A stretch of 9,909 bases of DNA from Chitinophagales bacterium (lineage in GTDB: Bacteria > Bacteroidota > Bacteroidia > Chitinophagales > BACL12), in assembly GCA_014380545.1 (NCBI GenBank), contig JACMJP010000312.1, positions 1 to 9,909 on the forward strand. The letters are read 5' to 3'. The notes under the pieces were generated by a model. The model was given only the letters and a program-made list of their open reading frames with translations, was not told the DNA's origin and did no database searches. This document shows positions 1 through 7,103 of the stretch, in pieces. Every line of letters begins with the position of its first letter. Positions within the stretch are counted from its first letter, which is position 1. The position numbers and the translations under genes were made by a program.

Positions 1-1
1 A

Positions 2-1828
2 GTTGACCCGATGTATGATTTTAATGCAAGTGAAAGTGATGCAATGGTAAGTTATTATGGAGTTGTAGGAGTTCCGGATATTTATGCTGATGGAATAAGC
101 TATGCAAGCCCTGTAAATATTACTCAGGATGTTGTTAATGACCTTACAACTTTCAGTAGCCCCATAAGGGTTATTGTTACAGAAACTACTACTGGTTCAA
201 CAAGAGATGTACATATTGAAGTGCAAACTGTAGGAACTGTTCCTGCCGGTACATATAAAATAAAAGCTGCTGTTGCTGAACATTTAATTGACTATGGCAG
301 TGCACCCGGTTCAAATGGTGAAACAGAATTTCCTAATGTATTCCGTGAAAGTTTAACGGGAACAAGCGGTGGTTCAATTACCCTCGCATCAGAAGGTTCT
401 TCCGTTGAGTTTGATTATTCTTATGAATTAGTTGCCGAATATGATGCTGACGAAACGTATGTAATAGCATGGGTACAAAATTCTTCTACAAAAGAAATTT
501 TAAATTCAGGCGCAACAGGTGATCCTGAAGTGGAAGTTGTAAATGAATCAGAAAATATTTTTACAGAGGCAGGTGGCATGTTTGAGAGTAGCGTAATTAA
601 TTTAAGTGATGCAAACGCAGATATTACAATTACATTAGATGCTCAACAACCCGGAGACTGGACTGCATCATTAATGTATGACGGAACTGATTATGGTGAT
701 GAAGCAAATGTTGTATCTAATGCGAACTCAACACTTCCTTTGCATGTACATGTAATGACAGGATCTTCTTCCGGCATTGGCTCATATACGGTAACAGTTA
801 CAAGAGATGATGACCCTTCATTATCACCAATGGTTTTACGGTATTACACAATTCAGGATGTTACTGATCTTATAGTAAATAATAACGCAGGTTTTGGAGA
901 CGGCTCACCTTACGGAACATGGGAAAATGAAGTATATTATGAGGAAGGCTTATCTTCTGCTGGAATAATTACTTCAGGTATGACTACAGACAATGTTTTT
1001 GTGGCCGGTATGAAAGGCAATGCTTTAGGTGATGTTGAAAATATTTATTACAATGTGGGCTGGACTTTTCCTGCATTGACAAAGGATGCAACAAGAAATT
1101 ATTTAGCTGACTTTATGGATAATGGCGGCAACTTATTTATTTCAGGTCAAGATATAGGCTGGGAAATTGATTATTATGCGGATAATGGTTTACCGGCAGC
1201 AAAAAATTTCTACGAAGATTATTTACATGCTTCATTTGTAAATGATGATGCAGGTTCAGATGAATTAACAGCAATAGCATCAGACATATGGTTTGGCACA
1301 ACAGCATCTAGTACAATTGATGATGGTGTTTATCCTGCTAATTTCTATCCTGAATTAATTGAACCTGCTGATGAAGACGGCTATGCAATTTTCTCTTATG
1401 AAGGAAATGATGATGATGTTGCAGGTGTTCGTTCAGAAACTGATGATTATAAAACAGTATATCTCGGCGTAGGATTAGAACAAATTGCTGATGAAGCGGT
1501 ACGTAATCAAATACTTGATCTTACATACCAATATTTTAAAGGAGAGATTGAGGGCATTGATTTTGATAACGCCATGCAGAATGTGCTGGGCAATGCATCA
1601 CCAAACCCTGCAACTGATGTAACAACAATAACAATTAACAATTTGAATAACGCAATGACATTACAGGTAACAGATGTTACGGGCAAAATAATAAAAACTG
1701 CAACTATAGCTGCAGGTGCTTCACAATATCAGTTAAATGTAAATGATCTTGAAAGCGGTATGTATTTTTATTATTTAACTGATGGAAATAATGCTACATC
1801 AGCTCAAAAATTAAATGTAATTAAATAA
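2..1828 (+). CDS. Omp28-like redoxin-fold secreted protein with GATase-like domain and T9SS type A sorting domain (5' partial)
   Basis: The reading frame is open to the left edge (codons V-D-P precede the first ATG at 11), so the ATG at 11 is most likely internal and the N-terminus with its signal peptide is missing. Numbered from that ATG, residues 1-30 read like the end of a thioredoxin fold, with the GVPD segment (20-23) resembling the cis-proline loop. Residues about 50-180 match the Omp28 beta-sandwich pattern (AEHLIDYG at 89-96, FPNVFRESLTG at 107-117, VIAWVQNSSTKEIL at 151-164). Residues about 185-283 look like another beta-rich domain. Residues about 285-515 resemble a class I glutamine-amidotransferase-like fold found in secreted proteins (NGGNLFISGQDIG at 371-383). 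Residues 524-605 are a T9SS type A C-terminal domain (SPNPATD, DVTGK, LESGMYFY). It should therefore cross the outer membrane and be released or surface-anchored. No enzymatic role is assignable: the redox motif, if any, lies outside the window. It stops 6 bases before the next gene, so the two are probably cotranscribed. Confidence 0.88.
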   Translation, partial: VDPMYDFNASESDAMVSYYGVVGVPDIYADGISYASPVNITQDVVNDLTTFSSPIRVIVTETTTGSTRDVHIEVQTVGTVPAGTYKIKAAVAEHLIDYGSAPGSNGETEFPNVFRESLTGTSGGSITLASEGSSVEFDYSYELVAEYDADETYVIAWVQNSSTKEILNSGATGDPEVEVVNESENIFTEAGGMFESSVINLSDANADITITLDAQQPGDWTASLMYDGTDYGDEANVVSNANSTLPLHVHVMTGSSSGIGSYTVTVTRDDDPSLSPMVLRYYTIQDVTDLIVNNNAGFGDGSPYGTWENEVYYEEGLSSAGIITSGMTTDNVFVAGMKGNALGDVENIYYNVGWTFPALTKDATRNYLADFMDNGGNLFISGQDIGWEIDYYADNGLPAAKNFYEDYLHASFVNDDAGSDELTAIASDIWFGTTASSTIDDGVYPANFYPELIEPADEDGYAIFSYEGNDDDVAGVRSETDDYKTVYLGVGLEQIADEAVRNQILDLTYQYFKGEIEGIDFDNAMQNVLGNASPNPATDVTTITINNLNNAMTLQVTDVTGKIIKTATIAAGASQYQLNVNDLESGMYFYYLTDGNNATSAQKLNVIK

Positions 1829-1834
1829 ACAACT

Positions 1835-2548
1835 ATGCGTAACATTTATCTCAGCATCCTCAGTATTTGTCTTACAACCATTGTTTCAGCTCAATACATT
1901 GTATTGGATCCGGGTACAGCGGATATAACCGGTGATCCGAGTGAAATTGCTGAAGCACATGCAACAATAAAGAACAATGGGCCCGAAAATCAGGATATGA
2001 CATGGCTAAGAAAAGTAAATGATATTCCTGAATTATGGGAAAGTTCTGTGTGCGATCCAAATTTATGCTGGGCTCCATTTGCAAATTCGCCGAGTTATGG
2101 CTTTACTCTTACATCAGGAGGATCGGGAAATACTTATATAAAATTTGATGCACGGAATATGCCTACAGGTCCTGCTGTTCCAGGTAACGGACATGTTGAA
2201 ATAAATTTTTATAGTATATCTGATAGCGCTAATTATAATGCCCTGGGTGTATATACTGCTAACCTTGATGGCGTAGGTTTTCACAGTCCGAATGCTGAGA
2301 ATAGTTTTACTGTTTATCCAAACCCTGCAGTAAGTGATGTAAATTTAATTGCATCTTATAGCAGTAATATTCAAAAGATAAAAATTGTGAATATAGTTGG
2401 TAAAACAGTATATGATATGAATTGGGTTACTTCTTCAGGTAAAATGCTTTTAAGTGTTGAACAATTTCCTGAAGGAATTTATTTTGTTCAATTCATTAAT
2501 GAAAGCAATGATATAGTTGCTACAAAAAAATTAGCAGTAAAAGATTAA
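1835..2548 (+). CDS. Small secreted protein with T9SS type A sorting domain
   Basis: This 237-residue protein starts at an ATG 6 bases after the preceding stop codon, which suggests translational coupling. Residues 1-19 form a Sec signal peptide (basic Arg2, hydrophobic core, VSA-Q cleavage site after Ala19). Residues about 25-145 form a beta-rich domain of unknown function. It contains an N-P-G-like repeat-poor segment with two closely spaced cysteines (Cys73 and Cys78, in SVCDPNLCW) that could form a disulfide after export. Residues 156-237 are a T9SS type A C-terminal sorting domain (FTVYPNPAVSD, VNIVGKTVYD, FPEGIYFVQF, KKLAVKD). The product should be exported to the periplasm by Sec and then across the outer membrane by T9SS. 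The middle domain resembles domains often seen in small T9SS cargo, but I do not recognise a named function. Pairing with an Omp28 redoxin-like gene makes a surface or redox-related partnership conceivable, but this is inference only. Transcription probably ends at the hairpin 19 bases downstream. Confidence 0.88.
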   Translation: MRNIYLSILSICLTTIVSAQYIVLDPGTADITGDPSEIAEAHATIKNNGPENQDMTWLRKVNDIPELWESSVCDPNLCWAPFANSPSYGFTLTSGGSGNTYIKFDARNMPTGPAVPGNGHVEINFYSISDSANYNALGVYTANLDGVGFHSPNAENSFTVYPNPAVSDVNLIASYSSNIQKIKIVNIVGKTVYDMNWVTSSGKMLLSVEQFPEGIYFVQFINESNDIVATKKLAVKD

Positions 2549-2566
2549 ATAATACATACTTTCAAT

Positions 2567-2598
2567 AAAAACCCGCTCATTTTTTGAGCGGGTTTTTT
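2567..2598. terminator. Bidirectional rho-independent terminator between convergent genes
   Basis: A perfect 13-bp inverted repeat (left arm 2567-2579, right arm 2585-2597) encloses a 5-base T loop. The GC core is CCCGCTCA / TGAGCGGG. It is flanked by A residues on the left and six T residues on the right, so an RNA from either strand would form a GC stem followed by a U tract. It lies 18 bases past the stop of the small T9SS gene. The stop codon of the minus-strand glycosyltransferase (2597-2599) overlaps its outer stem, so one element appears to end both transcription units. Confidence 0.9.
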
Positions 2599-4066
2599 AT
2601 TTCTCAAAATTTATTTTAAACATTTCAAATGTTTCGCTCTTATAAATAGAAATAAATTTAGAAGTATCTTTTTTTGCAATTTCAATGGGATAACTATTAT
2701 AGTCAATTTGACCGGTTACAATATATTGAACATGATTTTCTCTCAGGCAATTTTCGTATTCATTCCAGTATTTAATATCCGGATAAACGATTCCCTTTCT
2801 TCCAGTATATAATGTAAATGCCCTTGGCTTTGTACTCATAATTACAACATCTTCTTCAGTATTGTTTTTTATGTAGTCAAATATTTGCTGATTATTAACA
2901 GACTGAACACCATAAGTAACTTCACCATATCCTCTTCTTATGTAATATCCCAAATAAATCCAGAGTGTAAGTGCTAAAATAAAGATGATTGTAAATCTTC
3001 TAAACCTGAGTACATCAATATGATAAATTGCATTGGCAATAAAATACGCATAAAAAGGAAGTATAGGAATTAAATAGCGGAGACTTTGATAAAAAGGCCA
3101 TACAAAAACTAACCCGGCAAAACAAAGCAGGGTGATATCAATAAATGAAAAATATTTTTTTGCATGTAAATACCAGCCTGTAAGAAAAAAACAGAAACAA
3201 ATAGTTGCAAGGATTTTATTCAGTTCCTGATTGTTTCCATACCGCAGAGTGAAAAATTTAAAATCATCAATATATTTGTTTATTTGAGAAAAAATATCAG
3301 TAAGTATTACAATAAAAGATTGCCCGTTGTATTTCTGCATTGCCATGCTCATATACCCTTTACTATCTGGCATTAACAAAGATTGAATTATTGCAGGAAC
3401 AAAAAATGAGATCAATACCAGAAACATTTTTTTATCTTTCCTTTTCTTTTCAAAAAAATATCTGTACAACAGTGCGGGAATTAAAACAATACCGGTGGTG
3501 CGCATTGCATAACTGATGTAAATACTTAAACCTTCAGTTATAGCAAGAGCGCTTGTATCTTTTTCTGTTCTTTTTAATTCCAACCAGATAGCAAGAAGAA
3601 AAAAACATGTGGCCGGAAAATCTCCAAGTATTCCATCCCTGATTTCCCAGATAAAGGGGCTCATACCAAGAAAAAAAATAAGACAGAACAAATAATTAAA
3701 TGGTAAATATTTCTTAAACAATAAATAAGAAAGCCACAGCATCCATAATACAAATACTACAATTAATATTTTATAAGGAGTGAGATTTAAGCCGAACATT
3801 GCATAACATGGTGCAATTAATGCAGGAAATCCGGGCGGGTAATTTTGAGGTGCGTAAGATTCTGCCAAAGGATTATAAATATATCCCGTTTCGCCATAAG
3901 GGTTTCCTTCAGTAATATTTTTTGCATGTAATAAGTACAGCGCAAAATCGTCTCCCCAGCCGTGCCCTTTTAATGTAGTAAAAAAATAAAAGATACCGAT
4001 GCAGAAGATCAGGAAAAGAATTTTATTACGTTGTTTGTCTTCAAATAATTTGTGCACAGCAAACAA
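2597..4066 (-). CDS. GT-C type membrane glycosyltransferase (ArnT/PMT, GT39-like)
   Basis: This 489-residue polytopic inner-membrane protein has about 10-12 hydrophobic segments (for example 15-31, 100-117, 126-137, 152-162, 193-204, 215-231, 286-300, 311-325, 331-347, 358-375). The first external loop holds an Asp-Asp pair (Asp39-Asp40 in GWGDDFALY), as expected for the catalytic acidic motif of GT-C enzymes that use lipid-linked sugar donors. YPPGFP at 76-81 and RYLIPILPF at 330-338 also match this superfamily. Residues about 385-489 form a soluble C-terminal domain (TKPRAFTLYTGRK at 412-424). Length and layout fit ArnT/PMT-like transferases of about 450-550 residues. The likely role is transfer of a sugar to a lipid, glycan or protein on the periplasmic face; the acceptor is unknown. 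No in-frame ATG precedes the conserved region. The start is TTG at 4066 or GTG at codon 4 (4057). It lies 19 bases after the upstream gene and appears to share its operon. Confidence 0.8.
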   Translation of the reverse strand: MFAVHKLFEDKQRNKILFLIFCIGIFYFFTTLKGHGWGDDFALYLLHAKNITEGNPYGETGYIYNPLAESYAPQNYPPGFPALIAPCYAMFGLNLTPYKILIVVFVLWMLWLSYLLFKKYLPFNYLFCLIFFLGMSPFIWEIRDGILGDFPATCFFLLAIWLELKRTEKDTSALAITEGLSIYISYAMRTTGIVLIPALLYRYFFEKKRKDKKMFLVLISFFVPAIIQSLLMPDSKGYMSMAMQKYNGQSFIVILTDIFSQINKYIDDFKFFTLRYGNNQELNKILATICFCFFLTGWYLHAKKYFSFIDITLLCFAGLVFVWPFYQSLRYLIPILPFYAYFIANAIYHIDVLRFRRFTIIFILALTLWIYLGYYIRRGYGEVTYGVQSVNNQQIFDYIKNNTEEDVVIMSTKPRAFTLYTGRKGIVYPDIKYWNEYENCLRENHVQYIVTGQIDYNSYPIEIAKKDTSKFISIYKSETFEMFKINFEK

Positions 4067-4085
4067 ATGTAAGTATTTCCAAAAA

Positions 4086-4988
4086 TTATTGCCTAATTAA
4101 ATCTTTTAAAGCGAAATCTATATGCCGATAACTAAACCCAAATCCTGCTTTTTCAATTTTGCTGCAGCTTATATTTTGCGATACTAAAACCGTATCTGCC
4201 ATTTCACCCAACATTAATTTTAAAATAAATGGAGGGACAGGAAATAAAATTGCTTTTTTCTTTGCATGTTTTAGAAAGGACTTCATTAGCTCATTTTGTG
4301 TTATGGGGTTGGGTGCAACACAATTATATGTTCCATTTATATTTTTGTGTTGCAAGGCAAACAAGATCATATTACAAACATCATCAATATGCACCCAGGA
4401 ATATATTTGTTCGCCGTTCCCTAATATAGGAGCTATAGCAAATGGAATTGTTTTGGTTAGTTCTTTTAATGCACCACCCCTCGGTGATAAAACAATTCCG
4501 ATTCTTAAAGTGATTAATCTTATTGCTTCATTTTTTAATGTTTTTGTTGCTGCTTCCCATTTAACACAGCTTTCACTTAAAAAACCCTTTCCAGGGGATG
4601 TATTTTCATTTACCAATTCATTTACTTCTCCATAATAACCTATTGCGGAAGCTGCCACAATTGTTTGTATTTTATTTTCTGTTGAGTTAAGATATTTTTT
4701 TAATAATGCAGTACTTTGGGTACGACTCTCAATTATTTCTTTTTTCCTTTTTTCAGTCCATCGTTTTTCTGCGATAGTTTCTCCTGCAAGATTTATAATC
4801 GCATCTGCCCATTTTATGCCTTCAGAGTCAATAAAGTTTTTTTGAATATCCCATTTAAATATTTTTATGTTACTATTTATTGATTCTTTTCTGCTTAACC
4901 ATGCTACATTATAACCTTCCTGCAATAAAATTTCCGTTAATCTTTTGCCGATCATTCCTGAACCTCCTGTAATGAGAATATTTTTCAT
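4086..4988 (-). CDS. TIGR01777 family NAD(P)-binding epimerase-like oxidoreductase (YfcH/SDR39U1 type)
   Basis: This 300-residue protein starts at ATG 4988. It opens directly with a Rossmann nucleotide-binding motif (ITGGSGMIG, with Gly8, Gly11 and Gly14), followed by NLAGE at 66-70, SAIGYYG at 114-120, LRIGIVLSPRGGAL at 161-174 and WVHIDDV at 198-204. These are the hallmarks of the TIGR01777 extended short-chain dehydrogenase family. Residues about 248-297 (FPVPPFILKLMLGEMA onward) match the C-terminal DUF1731 domain. Total length is normal for the family (about 300). The classical SDR Tyr-xxx-Lys pair is not evident; the equivalent region reads CVKWEAA (141-147), which is typical of the family and not a defect. 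It is a cytosolic protein and its substrate is not established in the family. It is the first gene of a two-gene minus-strand unit with the downstream glycosyltransferase. No metabolic link between the two can be read from the sequence. Confidence 0.92.
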   Translation of the reverse strand: MKNILITGGSGMIGKRLTEILLQEGYNVAWLSRKESINSNIKIFKWDIQKNFIDSEGIKWADAIINLAGETIAEKRWTEKRKKEIIESRTQSTALLKKYLNSTENKIQTIVAASAIGYYGEVNELVNENTSPGKGFLSESCVKWEAATKTLKNEAIRLITLRIGIVLSPRGGALKELTKTIPFAIAPILGNGEQIYSWVHIDDVCNMILFALQHKNINGTYNCVAPNPITQNELMKSFLKHAKKKAILFPVPPFILKLMLGEMADTVLVSQNISCSKIEKAGFGFSYRHIDFALKDLIRQ

Positions 4989-5085
4989 GTGTCTTTTTTA
5001 TTACAACAAATAAAGGGTATTATGGTTAAAACTTTCTTCTTCTCCCTGAAATGTATTTATTTTACATAGTTAAAATTAATATTCT

Positions 5086-6969
5086 ATGAAATTACGTCTT
5101 CTTCTATCAGCTTCATTTGCAACAATAGTTTTATTCCTGTTTTCCTGCAAATCCAATTCAACTTCAATAAAGAGTGATAATGAAAAAGTAAGCGAAAGCG
5201 TAAGATTTATTTATATCCCTGATGCAACAGAAATACTCCCCTCATGGAGTAAAGAGAATGTTATTGTAAATCATGTTGTTGGTGAAGCAGACCATTTACA
5301 TCCTTTTAATAGTGTGAATGCAGCAAAAACATGGGTACATCAATATATACATTGTTTTATTTTAAAAAATGATATTATAAACCTGGCTCTGATACCTGAT
5401 CTTGCAGTGAGCTTGCCTGACACTTCAGAAGATATGCTTCGCTACACATATACACTCAGGAATGATGCGACATGGGATGATGGATCACCTATAACTGTTG
5501 AAGATGTAATATTTTCTTATAAAGCAATTAAATCACCACTCACAAATAATCCGAATTATAAATCATACATCGAACAATTGCGAACTATTGAGACGGATCC
5601 GAACGACCCGCAAAAATTTACGATGGTGATGAAAAATGTATATATTCAAAATGTGATTTTTACTGCTGATAATCCTGTTATACAAAGAAAATTTTATGAC
5701 CAGAATAATGTTTTGGCAAATTATACTTTTGACCAATTGGATAATCCTGAATTCAGTAAAAATGCGGGAAAGGACATTATAGAATGGAGCAACGATTTTA
5801 ACACCATAGCAAAATACGGTAACGATCCTGCTTATATTAAAGGGGCAGGTCCTTACCAGATAACTAAGTGGAATCGTGGGCAAAGTTTAATACTTGAAAA
5901 AAAGAAAAACCATTGGATGGAAAAATTAAAAGATCCTACTCCATACCAAACAGCATATCCTGAAAAAATAATTTTTAAAATTAATGGAGATGATAATTCA
6001 ACAATGCTTGAGTTGCGTTCAGAAGACATTGACGTTTCTACATGGATAACAGCACCTACGTTACTTGAACTGCAAAAAGATCCTGCATTTAACGCAAATT
6101 ATAATTCCAGATTTACCGATATGTATTCATATAATTATTTAGCAATGAATATGAAGCCCGATGGCATTAAGCATAAAAAAATATTTACTGATCAGAAGGT
6201 GCGCTCAGCAATGGCATACCTTTCACCTTGTGATGAAATTATTGAGGTTGTTGCAATGGGAAAAGGCGTAAGGCAGGCAAGCATGTTATCAAGTTTAAAG
6301 CCTGAATATAATTCCGATTTGCCGATAATTAATTATGATGTTGAAGCTGCGAAAAAATTATTAGATGAAGCAGGATGGGTTGATACAGATGGAGATAATA
6401 TAAGAGACAAAGTTATAGATGGCGAAAAAATACAGCTGAGTTTTAATTTAGGATATATGACGACGCAAAAAATAGTTGCTGATATCGCTAAATTAATTTC
6501 AGAAGGAATGTATAAGGCAGGTGTGCAGGCAAATTTAAAACCATATGATTCTAATTTATTATATGAAGAAACCCGGCAACATAATTTTGATATGACTTTC
6601 GGAACATGGGCAGGAAGTTTTTTACCTGAAGACTTTGCTCAACTATGGCATACAAGCAACTGGGCGAATTATGGCTCTAATTTTTCCGGCTTCGGAAATG
6701 CTGAAAGTGATGCGTTAATTGATTCATTAAATGCTACATTAGATATTGCAAAAAGAAAAGAAATGGTAAAACGTTTGCAAAAAATAATTTATGATGAGCA
6801 GCCTTATGTATTCCTCTACCAGGGTATGAAGAGAAATGTAATTCATAAACGTTTTGGAAACCAGTACATGACATTTGAAAGACCAAATGTGGTTTTAAAT
6901 TATTACAAGCTGTTATCAATATACGGATCTGCTTCAGGGGGAACACAAAAAGAAACTACACCTAATTAA
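5086..6969 (+). CDS. Peptide ABC transporter solute-binding lipoprotein (SBP_bac_5 family)
   Basis: This 627-residue protein binds the substrate, probably oligopeptides, for the ABC importer encoded by the next two genes. Residues 1-20 are a lipoprotein signal peptide with lipobox LFSC, giving lipidated Cys21 and membrane anchoring. The mature protein carries family 5 signatures. These are YTYTLRNDATWDDGSPITVEDVIFSY-like strand and turn motifs at 120-145 (split here as YTLRNDATWDDG and ITVEDVIFSY), GAGPYQITKWNRGQS at 253-267, and a C-terminal lobe with EAAKKLLDEAGWVDTDGD at 420-437. An aspartate-rich loop, DTDGDNIRD, occupies 433-441 and may be structural. Length fits this family (550-650). 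The start is the only good ATG before the signal peptide, in a 97-base intergenic region shared with the divergent minus-strand operon. A hairpin follows the stop, so the lipoprotein is probably also made as its own transcript. Ligand identity cannot be read from sequence. Bacteroidota members are often annotated simply as peptide-binding. Confidence 0.93.
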   Translation: MKLRLLLSASFATIVLFLFSCKSNSTSIKSDNEKVSESVRFIYIPDATEILPSWSKENVIVNHVVGEADHLHPFNSVNAAKTWVHQYIHCFILKNDIINLALIPDLAVSLPDTSEDMLRYTYTLRNDATWDDGSPITVEDVIFSYKAIKSPLTNNPNYKSYIEQLRTIETDPNDPQKFTMVMKNVYIQNVIFTADNPVIQRKFYDQNNVLANYTFDQLDNPEFSKNAGKDIIEWSNDFNTIAKYGNDPAYIKGAGPYQITKWNRGQSLILEKKKNHWMEKLKDPTPYQTAYPEKIIFKINGDDNSTMLELRSEDIDVSTWITAPTLLELQKDPAFNANYNSRFTDMYSYNYLAMNMKPDGIKHKKIFTDQKVRSAMAYLSPCDEIIEVVAMGKGVRQASMLSSLKPEYNSDLPIINYDVEAAKKLLDEAGWVDTDGDNIRDKVIDGEKIQLSFNLGYMTTQKIVADIAKLISEGMYKAGVQANLKPYDSNLLYEETRQHNFDMTFGTWAGSFLPEDFAQLWHTSNWANYGSNFSGFGNAESDALIDSLNATLDIAKRKEMVKRLQKIIYDEQPYVFLYQGMKRNVIHKRFGNQYMTFERPNVVLNYYKLLSIYGSASGGTQKETTPN

Positions 6970-6994
6970 AATTTCAGCATTAAAATTTTATTTT

Positions 6995-7024
6995 AAAAGC
7001 GATACATAGTATCGCTTTCTTTTA
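6995..7024 (+). terminator. Rho-independent terminator after the solute-binding lipoprotein
   Basis: A perfect 10-bp inverted repeat (6996-7005 and 7009-7018, AAAGCGATAC with GTATCGCTTT) has a 3-base ATA loop and is followed by a T-rich tail (CTTTTATT from 7019). It begins 26 bases after the stop of the solute-binding gene and 80 bases before the first permease. It should reduce read-through, favouring more binding protein than permease. The tail is interrupted by a C, so termination may be partial. Confidence 0.75.
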
Positions 7025-7103
7025 TTAGCAGGGGTTTAAGCGTATTTTTAAAATGTACTGAATTTGCAAAATACATAGTAATTTTCACCCGGCTATAAAA
7101 CAT

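Noticed and set aside
1872..2084. Minus-strand 70-codon frame inside the small T9SS protein gene
   Set aside because: It is a shadow of a gene with signal peptide and sorting domain, and no independent evidence supports it.
4159..4635. Plus-strand open frame of 158 codons inside the epimerase-like gene
   Set aside because: It is antisense to a gene with clear family motifs, and its composition (many Phe, Ser, Cys) is typical of a shadow frame.
4989..5085. Divergent promoter region between the minus-strand operon and the binding-protein gene
   Set aside because: A promoter must exist in this 97-base gap, but I found only weak partial matches to the Bacteroidota -33/-7 consensus (for example TTTATTTG on the minus strand), too weak to place a site.
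5563..5883. Minus-strand open frame of 106 codons inside the binding-protein gene
   Set aside because: It is antisense to a well-supported SBP_bac_5 gene and has no signal, motif or start context of its own.
6965..6988. Short direct repeat ATTAAAATTT (6965-6974 and 6979-6988)
   Set aside because: Ten AT-only bases repeated in an AT-rich spacer are expected by chance.
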